Positions 14,781-39,542 are shown, counted from the first letter of the stretch. The stretch: 64,000 nt of DNA from Escherichia marmotae (GCF_002900365.1 NZ_CP025979.1:3844001-3908000); one strand, 5' to 3'. Notes: a model not told the origin generated them from the sequence alone. Numbers and translations: made by a program.

Positions 14781-14807
14781 ATGTCGGCCCCGGCGCGGTT
14801 ATCTTTA
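14781..14807 (-). promoter_or_regulatory. Sigma28 (FliA) promoter of aer
   Basis: On the minus strand the region reads TAAAGATA, 11 bases, then GCCGACAT, close to the FliA consensus TAAAGTTT-N11-GCCGATAA. It ends about 50 bases before the aer start, consistent with its flagellar regulon role. Confidence 0.75.
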
Positions 14808-15074
14808 GCGGTTTAATTTGATTTAGATCGCAATTTGCGATTAAAGCACAAAATGTAATTCATTGATTTAAAATACTTTCACCCTGTTACTATGCGATAA
14901 CATTAATTGCATTGCCCAAAAAACAGGCATTTTCTGCCCTGAAAGAGTGCATTTACATAACAAGCGCAAAATCCATACTCGATAGAAATCGTACTAAATA
15001 ACAACAAATATTAACAATCAGCATTAAATGTTGCACAGATGATTGCTGCATTTGTGTTTATCCCGATTTTCGCA

Positions 15075-16529
<1,455 letters not shown>

Positions 16530-16533
16530 TACC

Positions 16534-16572
16534 GATGGCGGATAGCGAGGCAAATTCGCCATCCGCCATTTT

Positions 16573-16576
<4 letters not shown>
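16534..16576. terminator. Shared terminator of patA and ygjH
   Basis: ATGGCGGAT (16535-16543) pairs with ATCCGCCAT (16561-16569), with T-rich sequence on the right. It lies between convergent genes and overlaps the last codons of ygjH. Confidence 0.75.
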
Positions 16577-16908
<332 letters not shown>

Positions 16909-16920
16909 TTCTCCCCTTCA

Positions 16921-16956
<36 letters not shown>

Positions 16957-17009
16957 GAATCCTGTAGGCTAAAAATAGAGAATGCAGGCGTGATCACATT
17001 CGTAAGCCA

Positions 17010-17089
<80 letters not shown>

Positions 17090-17091
17090 AA

Positions 17092-23395
<6,304 letters not shown>

Positions 23396-23422
23396 GAGTA
23401 TTTTTAACATTATTAATTATGT

Positions 23423-23463
<41 letters not shown>

Positions 23464-23465
23464 TT

Positions 23466-24532
<1,067 letters not shown>

Positions 24533-24548
24533 TAAGGACAGTAATCTC

Positions 24549-26902
<2,354 letters not shown>

Positions 26903-26911
26903 TTTACAACG

Positions 26912-27016
<105 letters not shown>

Positions 27017-27117
27017 TACCACCGGGCGTATTCTTTTTGAATCCCATCACAAACCCCGCATTCCCCTTTTCCCTTTTCTCCGGCGACGGCTAAATTAGAA
27101 CTCATCCGACCACATAA

Positions 27118-29163
<2,046 letters not shown>

Positions 29164-29177
29164 ATCGTTCTTTGAAG

Positions 29178-29266
29178 TGCCGGATGCGACGCTTGACGCG
29201 TCTTATCTGGCCTGGGGGTAACGTGCTGAATGTAAGCCGGATAAGGCGTTCACGCCGCATCCGGCA
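29178..29266. repeat. BIME repeat between fadH and rlmG
   Basis: Two REP units in opposite orientation (TGCCGGATGCGACGCTTGAC and GGCGTTCACGCCGCATCCGG) sit between convergent gene ends. Confidence 0.9.
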
Positions 29267-29280
29267 GGTAGCTCCCAACC

Positions 29281-30417
29281 TTATCGACGACGCCCCAGCT
29301 TCACTGCTTTCAGCACCACAAATTTATTATTCGTCGCGATAGTGGTGCAATTGCCAAAAATCTTCTTCAGTTTGTGAAAGTAATCCAGATGGCGGTTGGC
29401 AACGATATACAGCTCACCGTTGATTTTCAGGCAGCGGCGGGCGTGGTGGAACATCTCCCAGGCAACGTTATCGGTCAGCGCATGTTGCTGGTGAAACGGC
29501 GGGTTGCAGAGCACAGCATTAAAGCGAAAAGGCTCTACGCCAGAAAGTGCGTTGTTGATCATAAACTCGCAGCGATCCAGCGCTTCAGGCATGTTGGTTT
29601 CTACGTTCAATCGGCTGGAAGCAACTGCCATCGGTGATTCATCGACAAACACCACTTTCGCCTGCGGGTTTTTATCAAGCAGCGTCAGACCAATGACGCC
29701 ATTACCACAGCCGAGATCGACAATCTCCCCTTCAAGATTTTCCGGCAGATGCTGCATAAAGAAACGCGCGCCAATATCCAGCCCGGTGCGGGAGAAGACA
29801 TTCGCATGGTTGTGGATAGTCCAGTCGGTGCCTTCCAGTTTCCAGCTAACGGTCTGCGGTGCATCAGCCAGCGGCGGTTCATTGAAGGTACAGTTAATCA
29901 GTCGCGCTTTTTTCCATGCCAGCGTGGTGGTGGTTGGGCCGAGCACTTTTTCGAACAGTTCCAGCGTGGAAGTGTGAATGTCGCGGGCTTTAGCGCCAGC
30001 AATAATACGTGTATCCGGCGTGACCACTTTGCGCAGCGCACGCAGTTGTTGTTCCAGCAACGCCAGCGTTTTCGGCACTTTGATCAACACCACGCCCGGC
30101 TGTTGCGGGTAGTCGGCAGTGCTGTCGAGAAACTTCACGCTCGACTCATCAATCCCGTTGAGACGCAAATTCTCGCGCGTTGCCAGCTCGCTGATATACG
30201 AATCACCAATACTGTACGGTTTATGTTCCGCCAGCGCGCAGCTTAACGCACCGAAAGCATCATTCAGGATTAACACCGGGCCGCGGATTTCTGTGTCGTC
30301 CAACTGTTGCAGCAAATATTCATCCGCCGCTTCCCACGCCTGTAGCGGGTTAACGTCATCCGTTGCCGGAAAACGTTGTAGTGTCAGTGAACGGAAACCG
30401 TTGTCTAAGTGGCTCAT
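29281..30417 (-). CDS. rlmG: 23S rRNA m2G1835 methyltransferase RlmG (YgjO)
   Basis: A 378-residue SAM-dependent methyltransferase that modifies G1835 of 23S rRNA. The N-terminal half is an inactive methyltransferase-like domain. The catalytic half has the SAM motif DLGCGNGVIGLTLL and the N2-guanine methyltransferase motif NPPFHQ. It is divergent from ygjP with an 84-base gap. Confidence 0.95.
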   Translation of the reverse strand: MSHLDNGFRSLTLQRFPATDDVNPLQAWEAADEYLLQQLDDTEIRGPVLILNDAFGALSCALAEHKPYSIGDSYISELATRENLRLNGIDESSVKFLDSTADYPQQPGVVLIKVPKTLALLEQQLRALRKVVTPDTRIIAGAKARDIHTSTLELFEKVLGPTTTTLAWKKARLINCTFNEPPLADAPQTVSWKLEGTDWTIHNHANVFSRTGLDIGARFFMQHLPENLEGEIVDLGCGNGVIGLTLLDKNPQAKVVFVDESPMAVASSRLNVETNMPEALDRCEFMINNALSGVEPFRFNAVLCNPPFHQQHALTDNVAWEMFHHARRCLKINGELYIVANRHLDYFHKLKKIFGNCTTIATNNKFVVLKAVKLGRRR

Positions 30418-30501
30418 CGGCCCTCCTGAATGATAAAATTTCGACGTTGCCCCTGAAAAGGGTGCGTGAGTATACCCTTTTTCTCTTTTTCATGGGCAGT
30501 T

Positions 30502-31005
30502 ATGAGCAATCTTACTTATCTTCAGGGCTATCCCGAGCAGCTACTTTCCCAGGTGCGCACGCTAATTAATGAACAGCGTCTGGGTGATGTGCTGGCAAAA
30601 CGCTATCCGGGAACGCACGACTACGCCACCGATAAAGCCCTCTGGCAATACACTCAGGATCTGAAAAATCAGTTTCTGCGTAATGCCCCGCCGATCAATA
30701 AAGTGATGTATGACAATAAGATCCACGTGCTGAAAAACGCGCTGGGATTACATACTGCTGTTTCCCGCGTGCAGGGCGGCAAGCTGAAAGCGAAGGCTGA
30801 AATTCGCGTTGCTACCGTGTTTCGCAACGCGCCGGAACCGTTTTTGCGCATGATCGTGGTGCATGAACTGGCGCATCTGAAAGAGAAGGAGCACAACAAA
30901 GCGTTCTACCAGTTGTGCTGTCATATGGAACCACAGTACCACCAGCTTGAGTTCGACACTCGCCTGTGGTTGACGCAACTGTCGCTTGGCCGGGGCAAAA
31001 TCTGA
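30502..31005 (+). CDS. ygjP: YgjP, HExxH metal-dependent hydrolase-like protein
   Basis: This 167-residue protein has the zinc motif HELAHLKEKEH, of the WSS1/SprT-like DUF45 class, near residue 124. The homologue has been linked to nucleoside triphosphate (UTP) pyrophosphatase activity; I treat that as tentative. The ATG at 30502 gives the K-12 length; an ATG 12 codons earlier has a poor context. It is the first of ygjP-ygjQ-ygjR, which are all on the plus strand. Confidence 0.9.
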   Translation: MSNLTYLQGYPEQLLSQVRTLINEQRLGDVLAKRYPGTHDYATDKALWQYTQDLKNQFLRNAPPINKVMYDNKIHVLKNALGLHTAVSRVQGGKLKAKAEIRVATVFRNAPEPFLRMIVVHELAHLKEKEHNKAFYQLCCHMEPQYHQLEFDTRLWLTQLSLGRGKI

Positions 31006-31080
31006 AAATGGATTCAGGCGTTATATTTTCTCCCATTAACGCCTAAAATCGACGTCCCTCTTTCGTTAAGGATAACGACC

Positions 31081-31773
31081 ATGCTGCGCGCATTTTTCCG
31101 CCTTCTTCGTCGCGTTTGTTTTTCCCGCCGGATTCTTAAGATTGCCTGTTTACTGTTGCTTGTAGCAGGCGCGACGGTTTTTATCAGCGATCGGGCGATG
31201 GTCAACGCCAGCCAGCAACTAACATGGAGCGATGTCAACGCAGTTCCGATACGTAACGTGGGGTTATTGCTGGGAGCAAAGCCGGGTAATCGCTACTTTA
31301 CCCGACGTATTGATAGCGCCGCAGAGTTGTACCACGCCGGAAAAGTGAAGTGGCTGTTGGTCAGTGGTGATAACGGACGAAAAAATTACGATGAAGCGTC
31401 AGGAATGCAGCGGGCGCTCATCGCTAAAGGCGTACCGGCGAAAGTCATCTTCTGCGATTATGCCGGATTCTCAACGCTTGATTCGGTGGTGCGCGCCAAT
31501 AAAGTGTTTGGTGAGAACCATATCACCATTATTTCGCAAAAATTTCATAACCAACGCGCCATCTGGCTGGCAAAACAGTACGGCATCGATGCTATCGGTT
31601 TTAATGCCCCTGACCTGAATATGAAACAGGGTTTTTATACTCAACTGCGGGAAAAACTCGCTCGCGTCAGCGCGGTGATTGACGCCAAAATCCTCCATCG
31701 CCAGCCGAAATATCTCGGGCCGTCGGTCATGATTGGGCCATTTAGCGAACATGGCTGTCCGGCGCAGAAATAA
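31081..31773 (+). CDS. ygjQ: DUF218 family membrane protein YgjQ (SanA/ElyC-like)
   Basis: A 230-residue protein with an arginine-rich start and one transmembrane anchor (about 20-37), then a periplasmic DUF218 domain. Motifs GLLLGAKPGNRYFTRRID, LLVSGDNG and TIISQKFHNQRA are typical of the SanA/YdcF group, often linked to envelope integrity. Exact function is unknown. Confidence 0.92.
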   Translation: MLRAFFRLLRRVCFSRRILKIACLLLLVAGATVFISDRAMVNASQQLTWSDVNAVPIRNVGLLLGAKPGNRYFTRRIDSAAELYHAGKVKWLLVSGDNGRKNYDEASGMQRALIAKGVPAKVIFCDYAGFSTLDSVVRANKVFGENHITIISQKFHNQRAIWLAKQYGIDAIGFNAPDLNMKQGFYTQLREKLARVSAVIDAKILHRQPKYLGPSVMIGPFSEHGCPAQK

Positions 31774-31851
31774 TGCGTATCCACGCACGCCGAAGATGAA
31801 AAAGGCGTGCTACATTGACGACAGAATCCCTTTATGGAGTAACCACGCGTT

Positions 31852-32838
31852 ATGATACGTTTCGCCGTGATTGGCACGAACTGGATCACCCGCCAGTTCG
31901 TCGAGGCCGCCCATGAGAGCGGCAAATACAAGTTAACCGCCGTCTATTCCCGCAGCCTTGAACAGGCCCAGCACTTCGCCAATGATTTTTCTGTCGAGCA
32001 TCTGTTCACTTCGCTGGAAGCGATGGCGGAAAGCGATGCCATTGACGCGGTGTATATTGCCAGCCCGAATGCCCTGCATTTTTCCCAGACGCAGCTTTTC
32101 CTCAGTCACAAAATGCATGTAATTTGCGAGAAACCGCTGGCGTCGAATCTGGCGGAAGTGGATGCCGCTATTGCCTGCGCGCGGGAAAATCAGGTGGTGC
32201 TGTTTGAAGCATTTAAAACGGCCAGCCTGCCTAACTTTCATTTGTTACGCCAGGCGCTGCCGAAAGTCGGCAAATTGCGTAAAGTCTTTTTTAACTACTG
32301 CCAGTACTCTTCGCGTTATCAACGTTATCTCGACGGCGAGAATCCCAATACCTTTAATCCGGCGTTCTCTAACGGCTCGATCATGGATATCGGCTTTTAC
32401 TGCCTGGCGTCGGCAGTGGCGTTATTTGGTGAGCCGAAAAGCGTGCAGGCAACCGCCAGTTTGCTGGCAAGCGGCGTGGATGCCCACGGCGTGGTGGTGA
32501 TGGATTACGGTGATTTCAGCGTTACGTTGCAGCACTCCAAAGTCAGCGATTCTGTACTGGCAAGCGAGATTCAGGGCGAAGCGGGATCACTGGTAATTGA
32601 AAAACTTTCCGAGTGCCAGAAAGTCTGTTTTGTACCGCGTGGCAGCCAGATGCAGGATCTCACCTTGCCGCAGCATATTAATACCATGCTCTACGAAGCA
32701 GAGCTGTTCGCCACTCTGGTGGATGAGCATCTGGTAGATCATCCGGGTCTGGCAGTCAGTCGTATCACCGCCAAACTGCTGACCGAGATCCGCCGCCAGA
32801 CCGGGGTGATTTTTCCGGCAGATAGCGTAAAGCAATAA
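31852..32838 (+). CDS. ygjR: Gfo/Idh/MocA family oxidoreductase YgjR
   Basis: A 328-residue NAD(P)-dependent dehydrogenase with an N-terminal Rossmann fold (MIRFAVIGTNWITRQF), the ICEKPLA motif near residue 92 that marks this family, and a C-terminal sugar-binding sheet domain. Substrate unknown. It lies 78 bases after ygjQ. Confidence 0.92.
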   Translation: MIRFAVIGTNWITRQFVEAAHESGKYKLTAVYSRSLEQAQHFANDFSVEHLFTSLEAMAESDAIDAVYIASPNALHFSQTQLFLSHKMHVICEKPLASNLAEVDAAIACARENQVVLFEAFKTASLPNFHLLRQALPKVGKLRKVFFNYCQYSSRYQRYLDGENPNTFNPAFSNGSIMDIGFYCLASAVALFGEPKSVQATASLLASGVDAHGVVVMDYGDFSVTLQHSKVSDSVLASEIQGEAGSLVIEKLSECQKVCFVPRGSQMQDLTLPQHINTMLYEAELFATLVDEHLVDHPGLAVSRITAKLLTEIRRQTGVIFPADSVKQ

Positions 32839-32870
32839 TTGTTACCGTAAAGCAGTGTAAAAGGCATGTA

Positions 32871-32899
32871 ACAGACCATTGACTGGATGAATGGTCTGT
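32871..32899 (+). terminator. Hairpin after ygjR
   Basis: ACAGACCATT and AATGGTCTGT form a perfect 10-bp stem, then CATACTTTGTT. It is a likely terminator of ygjR, or it may abut the alx leader that starts shortly after. Confidence 0.6.
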
Positions 32900-32911
32900 C
32901 ATACTTTGTTA

Positions 32912-33105
32912 CCTGCAAAGGGGAGTAACTTCATTGCCGGTCGATCGTCATTACGATGTGTGAAAAACCACATCCGGTCACCGGGCAACCCGAAAGGAAT
33001 ACGCAGACGTATTCCTTTTTTGTTGTAAGTGAGACCTTGCCGGAAGGCGAGGTCTATGCATAAAAAGCAGCGGCTGACGTCTTCCGACGTTGGCCGTTTT
33101 TTTAT
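32912..33105 (+). promoter_or_regulatory. sraF: yybP-ykoY manganese/pH riboswitch leader of alx (PRE, SraF)
   Basis: The leader holds the yybP-ykoY hallmark CAAAGGGGAGTA at about 32916. An internal hairpin with a T run follows (AAAGGAATACG 32993-33003 with CGTATTCCTTT 33008-33018). A final hairpin with a T run is at 33072-33103 (GGCTGACGTC with GACGTTGGCC), just before the alx ribosome site. This is the known alkaline-pH and Mn-responsive element of alx; its cut or stopped transcript is the small RNA SraF. Confidence 0.88.
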
Positions 33106-33120
33106 GTGTAAGGAACTTCT

Positions 33121-34086
33121 ATGAATACTGTCGGCACGCCGTTGTTATGGGGCGGATTCGCTGTCGTTGTCGCTGTTATGCTGGCTATCGACCTGTTGTT
33201 GCAGGGGCGTCGGGGTGCGCACGCTATGACCATGAAACAGGCTGCAGCCTGGTCACTGGTTTGGGTGACGCTGTCGTTACTGTTTAACGCCGCTTTCTGG
33301 TGGTATCTGGCGCAGACACAGGGACGCGAAGTCGCGGACCCGCAGGCGCTGGCCTTCCTCACTGGTTATCTGATTGAGAAATCTCTGGCGGTTGATAACG
33401 TCTTTGTCTGGCTGATGTTGTTCAGCTATTTCTCTGTTCCGGCGGCATTACAACGCCGCGTGCTGGTGTATGGCGTGCTCGGGGCGATTGTCCTGCGTAC
33501 TATCATGATCTTCACCGGTAGCTGGCTGATTTCGCAGTTCGACTGGATCCTGTATATCTTTGGCGCATTCCTGCTGTTTACTGGCGTGAAGATGGCATTG
33601 GCCCATGAAGACGAATCAGGGATTGGCGACAAGCCGCTGGTACGCTGGCTGCGGGGTCATTTGCGCATGACCGACACCATCGACAACGAGCACTTCTTTG
33701 TGCGTAAGAATGGCTTGCTGTATGCCACGCCGCTGATGCTGGTGTTGATTCTGGTGGAGTTAAGCGACGTGATTTTCGCCGTGGATAGCATTCCGGCAAT
33801 CTTCGCCGTCACCACCGATCCGTTCATTGTGCTGACCTCAAACCTGTTTGCGATACTCGGCCTGCGTGCGATGTATTTCCTGCTGGCGGGCGTGGCGGAG
33901 CGTTTCTCGATGCTCAAATATGGCCTGGCGGTGATTCTGGTGTTTATTGGTATCAAGATGCTGATTGTCGATTTCTACCATATTCCGATCGCCGTCTCGC
34001 TGGGCGTGGTGTTTGGCATTCTGGTGACGACGTTTATTATCAACGCGTGGGTGAATTATCAGCATGATAAGCAGCGGGTAGAGTAA
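33121..34086 (+). CDS. alx: TerC-family membrane protein Alx (Mn exporter-like)
   Basis: A 321-residue inner-membrane protein with about nine transmembrane segments of the TerC family. Conserved acidic stretches LIEKSLAVDNVFVWL and LVELSDVIFAVDSIPA carry the metal-binding Asp/Glu residues. Known to be induced at alkaline pH and involved in manganese balance. An AAGGAAC site precedes the ATG. Control is by the leader riboswitch. Confidence 0.95.
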   Translation: MNTVGTPLLWGGFAVVVAVMLAIDLLLQGRRGAHAMTMKQAAAWSLVWVTLSLLFNAAFWWYLAQTQGREVADPQALAFLTGYLIEKSLAVDNVFVWLMLFSYFSVPAALQRRVLVYGVLGAIVLRTIMIFTGSWLISQFDWILYIFGAFLLFTGVKMALAHEDESGIGDKPLVRWLRGHLRMTDTIDNEHFFVRKNGLLYATPLMLVLILVELSDVIFAVDSIPAIFAVTTDPFIVLTSNLFAILGLRAMYFLLAGVAERFSMLKYGLAVILVFIGIKMLIVDFYHIPIAVSLGVVFGILVTTFIINAWVNYQHDKQRVE

Positions 34087-34189
34087 TTCGCTGTATATTA
34101 AGCCATTACTGGAGATAACTCATTCCAGACAAAGATGAGCTATTAATTATGTAATCGACTTATAGCTCGTTACAAAAAGACCGCATGGA

Positions 34190-34370
34190 TGCGCGGCGAG
34201 GGCGCGTTTTACAGGGATGTTACCTCGCGCCCGTACCCGATAGCCGCAAGGGATAAGCTGAGGGAACCGCGCGGCGGCGATTTTGTTCGCCAGAGCCCGG
34301 GGTGCAGGGGGCAGCGGCGATTGGCCGCCCCCTGCGCGCTCCCTGCGCCAGTGACTTTATATGGCATTGC
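34190..34370. other. GC-rich, hairpin-rich noncoding block between alx and sstT
   Basis: The 557-base gap 34087-34643 is AT-rich except for this block, which is strongly GC-rich. It contains GGGCGCG (34200-34206) pairing with CGCGCCC (34226-34232), and GCAGGGGGC (34304-34312) pairing with GCCCCCTGC (34327-34335). No reading frame in it looks like a gene; the only open frame (34189-34377) has low-complexity Arg/Pro/Ala content. It could be a structured RNA or a remnant of a mobile element. I do not recognise it. Confidence 0.45.
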
Positions 34371-34643
34371 ACATTAAAGGAGCGCAACCGTTCTCATACT
34401 CCAAATAGTTTTGCCCATATGTTATCTAATCAGCCTTAGTAGTCAGTCCTTCCCTCTGTTTATGTAAAATAAATGTAACCATTAAGTTACAAAATATGAC
34501 CTCTCTTTAAAATCCAGTATTTTTAGCTTCCCGAACCCACAACTTTCCTTATACTCAACCTTGCAAATACTTTGTTACATCCTGAAAGATGCGTCGACAG
34601 AACGCACCAGGGATGTGCGACAACACAACGAAAGGATCGAAAA

Positions 34644-35888
34644 ATGACTACGCAACGTTCACCGGGGATATTCCGGCGTCTGGCTCATGGCAGCCTGGTA
34701 AAACAAATCCTGGTCGGCCTTGTTCTGGGGATTCTCCTGGCATGGATCTCAAAACCGGCGGCTGAAGCTGTCGGCCTGTTAGGCACCCTGTTCGTCGGCG
34801 CGCTGAAAGCTGTAGCGCCAATCCTGGTGCTGATGCTGGTAATGGCTTCCATCGCTAACCACCAGCACGGACAAAAAACCAATATCCGCCCTATTCTGTT
34901 TCTCTATTTGCTGGGTACTTTCTCCGCTGCACTGGCCGCAGTTGTCTTCAGCTTCGCCTTCCCTTCTACTCTGCATTTATCCAGCAGTGCGGGGGATATT
35001 ACCCCCCCGTCAGGCATTATTGAGGTCATGCGCGGGTTGCTGATGAGTATGGTTTCCAACCCTATCGACGCCCTGCTAAAAGGTAATTACATCGGGATTC
35101 TGGTGTGGGCGATTGGCCTCGGTTTTGCCCTGCGTCATGGTAACGAGACCACCAAAAACCTGGTCAACGATATGTCGAATGCCGTCACCTTTATGGTGAA
35201 GCTGGTGATTCGCTTCGCGCCGATCGGTATTTTTGGCCTGGTTTCTTCTACGCTGGCAACCACAGGGTTCGACACGTTGTGGGGTTATGCGCAACTGCTC
35301 GCGGTGCTGGTTGGCTGTATGCTGTTGGTGGCGCTGGTGGTTAATCCACTGCTGGTATGGTGGAAAATTCGTCGTAATCCGTTCCCGCTGGTACTGCTGT
35401 GCCTACGTGAAAGCGGCGTGTACGCCTTCTTCACCCGTAGCTCTGCGGCGAATATTCCGGTGAATATGGCGCTGTGCGAAAAGCTGAATCTGGATCGTGA
35501 TACCTATTCCGTTTCTATTCCGCTGGGAGCAACCATCAATATGGCGGGCGCGGCGATCACCATTACGGTGTTGACGCTGGCAGCGGTCAATACGCTGGGT
35601 ATTCCGGTGGATCTGCCCACGGCGCTGCTGTTGAGCGTGGTTGCTTCTTTGTGTGCCTGTGGCGCATCAGGCGTAGCTGGTGGTTCTCTGCTGCTGATCC
35701 CGCTGGCCTGTAATATGTTCGGTATCCCAAACGACATCGCCATGCAGGTGGTCGCCGTCGGCTTTATTATCGGCGTATTGCAGGACTCCTGCGAAACCGC
35801 GCTGAACTCGTCAACTGACGTGCTGTTCACCGCGGCAGCATGCCAGGCGGAAGATGAGCGTCTGGCAAATAGCGCCCTGCGTAATTAA
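34644..35888 (+). CDS. sstT: Serine/threonine:Na+ symporter SstT
   Basis: A 414-residue inner-membrane symporter of the dicarboxylate/amino acid:cation (DAACS) family that imports L-serine and L-threonine with sodium. The family motif FFTRSSAANIPVNM and the NMAGAAITI segment are present. The ATG at 34644 (MTTQRSPGIF) has an AAAGGA site and gives the K-12 length. The imported amino acids are the substrates of the tdc operon farther along. Confidence 0.96.
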   Translation: MTTQRSPGIFRRLAHGSLVKQILVGLVLGILLAWISKPAAEAVGLLGTLFVGALKAVAPILVLMLVMASIANHQHGQKTNIRPILFLYLLGTFSAALAAVVFSFAFPSTLHLSSSAGDITPPSGIIEVMRGLLMSMVSNPIDALLKGNYIGILVWAIGLGFALRHGNETTKNLVNDMSNAVTFMVKLVIRFAPIGIFGLVSSTLATTGFDTLWGYAQLLAVLVGCMLLVALVVNPLLVWWKIRRNPFPLVLLCLRESGVYAFFTRSSAANIPVNMALCEKLNLDRDTYSVSIPLGATINMAGAAITITVLTLAAVNTLGIPVDLPTALLLSVVASLCACGASGVAGGSLLLIPLACNMFGIPNDIAMQVVAVGFIIGVLQDSCETALNSSTDVLFTAAACQAEDERLANSALRN

Positions 35889-35891
35889 TGC

Positions 35892-36443
35892 TTAACCCCT
35901 TTCGTCTACGGCGGAAGGGGTTTTCTCTACTTTAAACGGATCAATTCCCCTTTTCTGCATCCGCCAGAAACGAATGATATTCAGGCCATTCATCAACAGA
36001 AAACTGCCTTCAATCATCGTGCCACCAATCGACCCGGCCCAAAAGTTGTGAATCACCCAGCAACACGTTGAAAACCACATCACGCAGCGCATAGTCAGCC
36101 CTTTACAGCGAAACAGCGCCCAGGTACTGACGATCGTGCCAATAACCGGCAGTAATTCAACAGGATGATGGAACTTCGCCAGGCCAATTCCGCCAGTGAG
36201 CACAATGAAGATTGTCATCACCCATAAGCTGCGCGTGCGTAGGGTAATCAGTGTACGGATGGCGTTAAGGATGGCACTGGCACCGGCAGGATAGGTGCCC
36301 AGGAGAAAGAAATGCACGCCGATAACGGCGCTATAGACCGAAAGCTGCTTTTTGAAGCGACGTTCGTCACGGTTGAAAAATGTTGTGATACCAATCAGAA
36401 AGGCGATGACACCCACGCCCTGGGCCAGCCAATACGCGGTCAT
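35892..36443 (-). CDS. ygjV: Inner membrane protein YgjV
   Basis: A 183-residue protein with about five hydrophobic segments, of the YgjV/Imp inner-membrane family. Function is not known. It is monocistronic and converges with sstT. Confidence 0.9.
   Translation of the reverse strand: MTAYWLAQGVGVIAFLIGITTFFNRDERRFKKQLSVYSAVIGVHFFLLGTYPAGASAILNAIRTLITLRTRSLWVMTIFIVLTGGIGLAKFHHPVELLPVIGTIVSTWALFRCKGLTMRCVMWFSTCCWVIHNFWAGSIGGTMIEGSFLLMNGLNIIRFWRMQKRGIDPFKVEKTPSAVDERG
35894..35925 (+). terminator. Terminator of sstT
   Basis: AACCCCTTT and GGAAGGGGTT pair, with TTTTCTC following. It starts 6 bases after sstT and overlaps the last codons of the convergent ygjV. Confidence 0.8.
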
Positions 36444-36467
36444 GATAAATCCTTAGCAGGTATGGAA

Positions 36468-36507
36468 AAGCAAACGGCGCTTCACATTATGAAACGCCGT
36501 TTTTTAT
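36468..36507 (-). terminator. Terminator of uxaCA
   Basis: AAACGGCG (36472-36479) pairs with CGCCGTTT (36494-36501), with a T run on either side depending on strand. It lies 19 bases past the uxaA stop on the minus strand. Confidence 0.75.
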
Positions 36508-36525
36508 TAACAACTCATTTCGATC

Positions 36526-38013
36526 TTATAACGTTACGCCGCTTTTAAAGATCGCCAGTTCGCGGAAGTCGTTACGCTCGTTGCAAGTTTGCTTACCGTT
36601 GGCAAACTCAACGATGGTGTCGATAAACTCTTCCAGCAACTGCGGCATCGCTTTACCGTGGATCAACTGACCCGCGTCAAAGTCGATCCAGTGTTTTTTC
36701 TTCGCCGCCAGTTCGCTGTTGGTGGCGATTTTCACTGTTGGAACAAAACCACCATACGGCGTACCGCGACCAGTACTGAACAACACCATATGGCAGCCTG
36801 CGCCCGCCAGTGCGCTGGTTGCCACGGCATCGTTACCCGGCGCGCTTAACAGGTTCAGTCCCGGCGTTTTCAGACGTTCGCCATAACGCAACACATCAAC
36901 CACTTCGCTGGAACCCGCTTTCTGAGTACAACCAAGTGATTTGTCTTCCAGCGTGGTAATACCGCCTGCTTTGTTCCCCGGTGATGGGTTTTCGTAGATC
37001 GGCTGGTCATGGGCAATAAAGTACTGTTTGAAGTCGTTAACCATAGTGACCAGTTTTTCAAACGTCGCTTCATCGCGGCAATGACTCATCAGCAACTGCT
37101 CTGCACCGAACATCTCCGGCACTTCTGTCAGTACGGTAGTACCGCCATTAGCAATCACGTAGTCAGAAAAACGCCCCAGCATCGGGTTAGCGGTAATACC
37201 AGAAAGACCGTCGGAACCGCCGCACTCCAGACCAAACTTCAGTTCACTGAGTTTGCCCGGCTCGCGCTTGTCGTTGCGCATCACGTTATACAACTGATGC
37301 AGATGTTCGATCCCGGCTTCGATTTCATCGTCCTGCTGCTGGCAGATCATGAAATGAACGCGTTCAGGATCAATATCCCCCAGCGTTTCGCGGAAAGCAT
37401 CAACCTGGTTGTTTTCACAACCCAGACCAATCACCAGTACTGCGCCCGCATTCGGATGGCGCACCATGTTTTGCAGCATAGTACGAGTATTGATGTGATC
37501 GTCGCCCAACTGCGAGCAGCCGTAGGTGTGGCTGAAGAGGAACACACCATCAGTCCCTTCGGCGTTGTTAGTCTCTTTCAGGAAACGATTCTGGATCTGC
37601 CGCGCGATGCCATTGACACAGCCAACGGTCGGCAAGATCCACAACTCATTACGCACCCCGACATCGCCGTTAGCGCGACGATAGATCTGCACTTCACGAT
37701 CTGCCGCTTGTGCTGGCAGATCGTGAAAATCAGGTTGATAGCGATACTGATCCAGATCGCTCAGATTCGTGCGCGTATTGTGGGCGTGAACGTGTTCCCC
37801 CGCCGCAATATCCGCCAATGCATAACCAATCGGCAGACCATATTTAATGACGTTGGCTCCTTTTGCGATATCCGTTAACGCAAATTTATGTCCACGAGCG
37901 ACGTCCTGACGCAGCGTAACAGTCTGGCTATCGACACTGACTTCTGTGCCTTCAGCCAGATCCGCTAAAGCGACCGCGACGTTATCCAGCGCATGGATCT
38001 TGATGTATTGCAT
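36526..38013 (-). CDS. uxaA: Altronate dehydratase UxaA
   Basis: A 495-residue cytoplasmic enzyme that dehydrates D-altronate to 2-keto-3-deoxygluconate in galacturonate breakdown. An N-terminal SAF domain (about 1-85, beginning MQYIKIHALDNVAVAL) precedes the large UxaA/GarD catalytic part with HTYGCSQLG and GLECGGSDGLSG motifs. It follows uxaC by 14 bases in one operon under ExuR. Confidence 0.96.
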   Translation of the reverse strand: MQYIKIHALDNVAVALADLAEGTEVSVDSQTVTLRQDVARGHKFALTDIAKGANVIKYGLPIGYALADIAAGEHVHAHNTRTNLSDLDQYRYQPDFHDLPAQAADREVQIYRRANGDVGVRNELWILPTVGCVNGIARQIQNRFLKETNNAEGTDGVFLFSHTYGCSQLGDDHINTRTMLQNMVRHPNAGAVLVIGLGCENNQVDAFRETLGDIDPERVHFMICQQQDDEIEAGIEHLHQLYNVMRNDKREPGKLSELKFGLECGGSDGLSGITANPMLGRFSDYVIANGGTTVLTEVPEMFGAEQLLMSHCRDEATFEKLVTMVNDFKQYFIAHDQPIYENPSPGNKAGGITTLEDKSLGCTQKAGSSEVVDVLRYGERLKTPGLNLLSAPGNDAVATSALAGAGCHMVLFSTGRGTPYGGFVPTVKIATNSELAAKKKHWIDFDAGQLIHGKAMPQLLEEFIDTIVEFANGKQTCNERNDFRELAIFKSGVTL

Positions 38014-38027
38014 ATCAACCCCAGACC

Positions 38028-39542
<1,515 letters not shown>

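Noticed and set aside
34189..34377. 62-codon frame in the alx-sstT gap
   Set aside because: Composition follows the GC-rich hairpin sequence, there is no ribosome site and no family resemblance.
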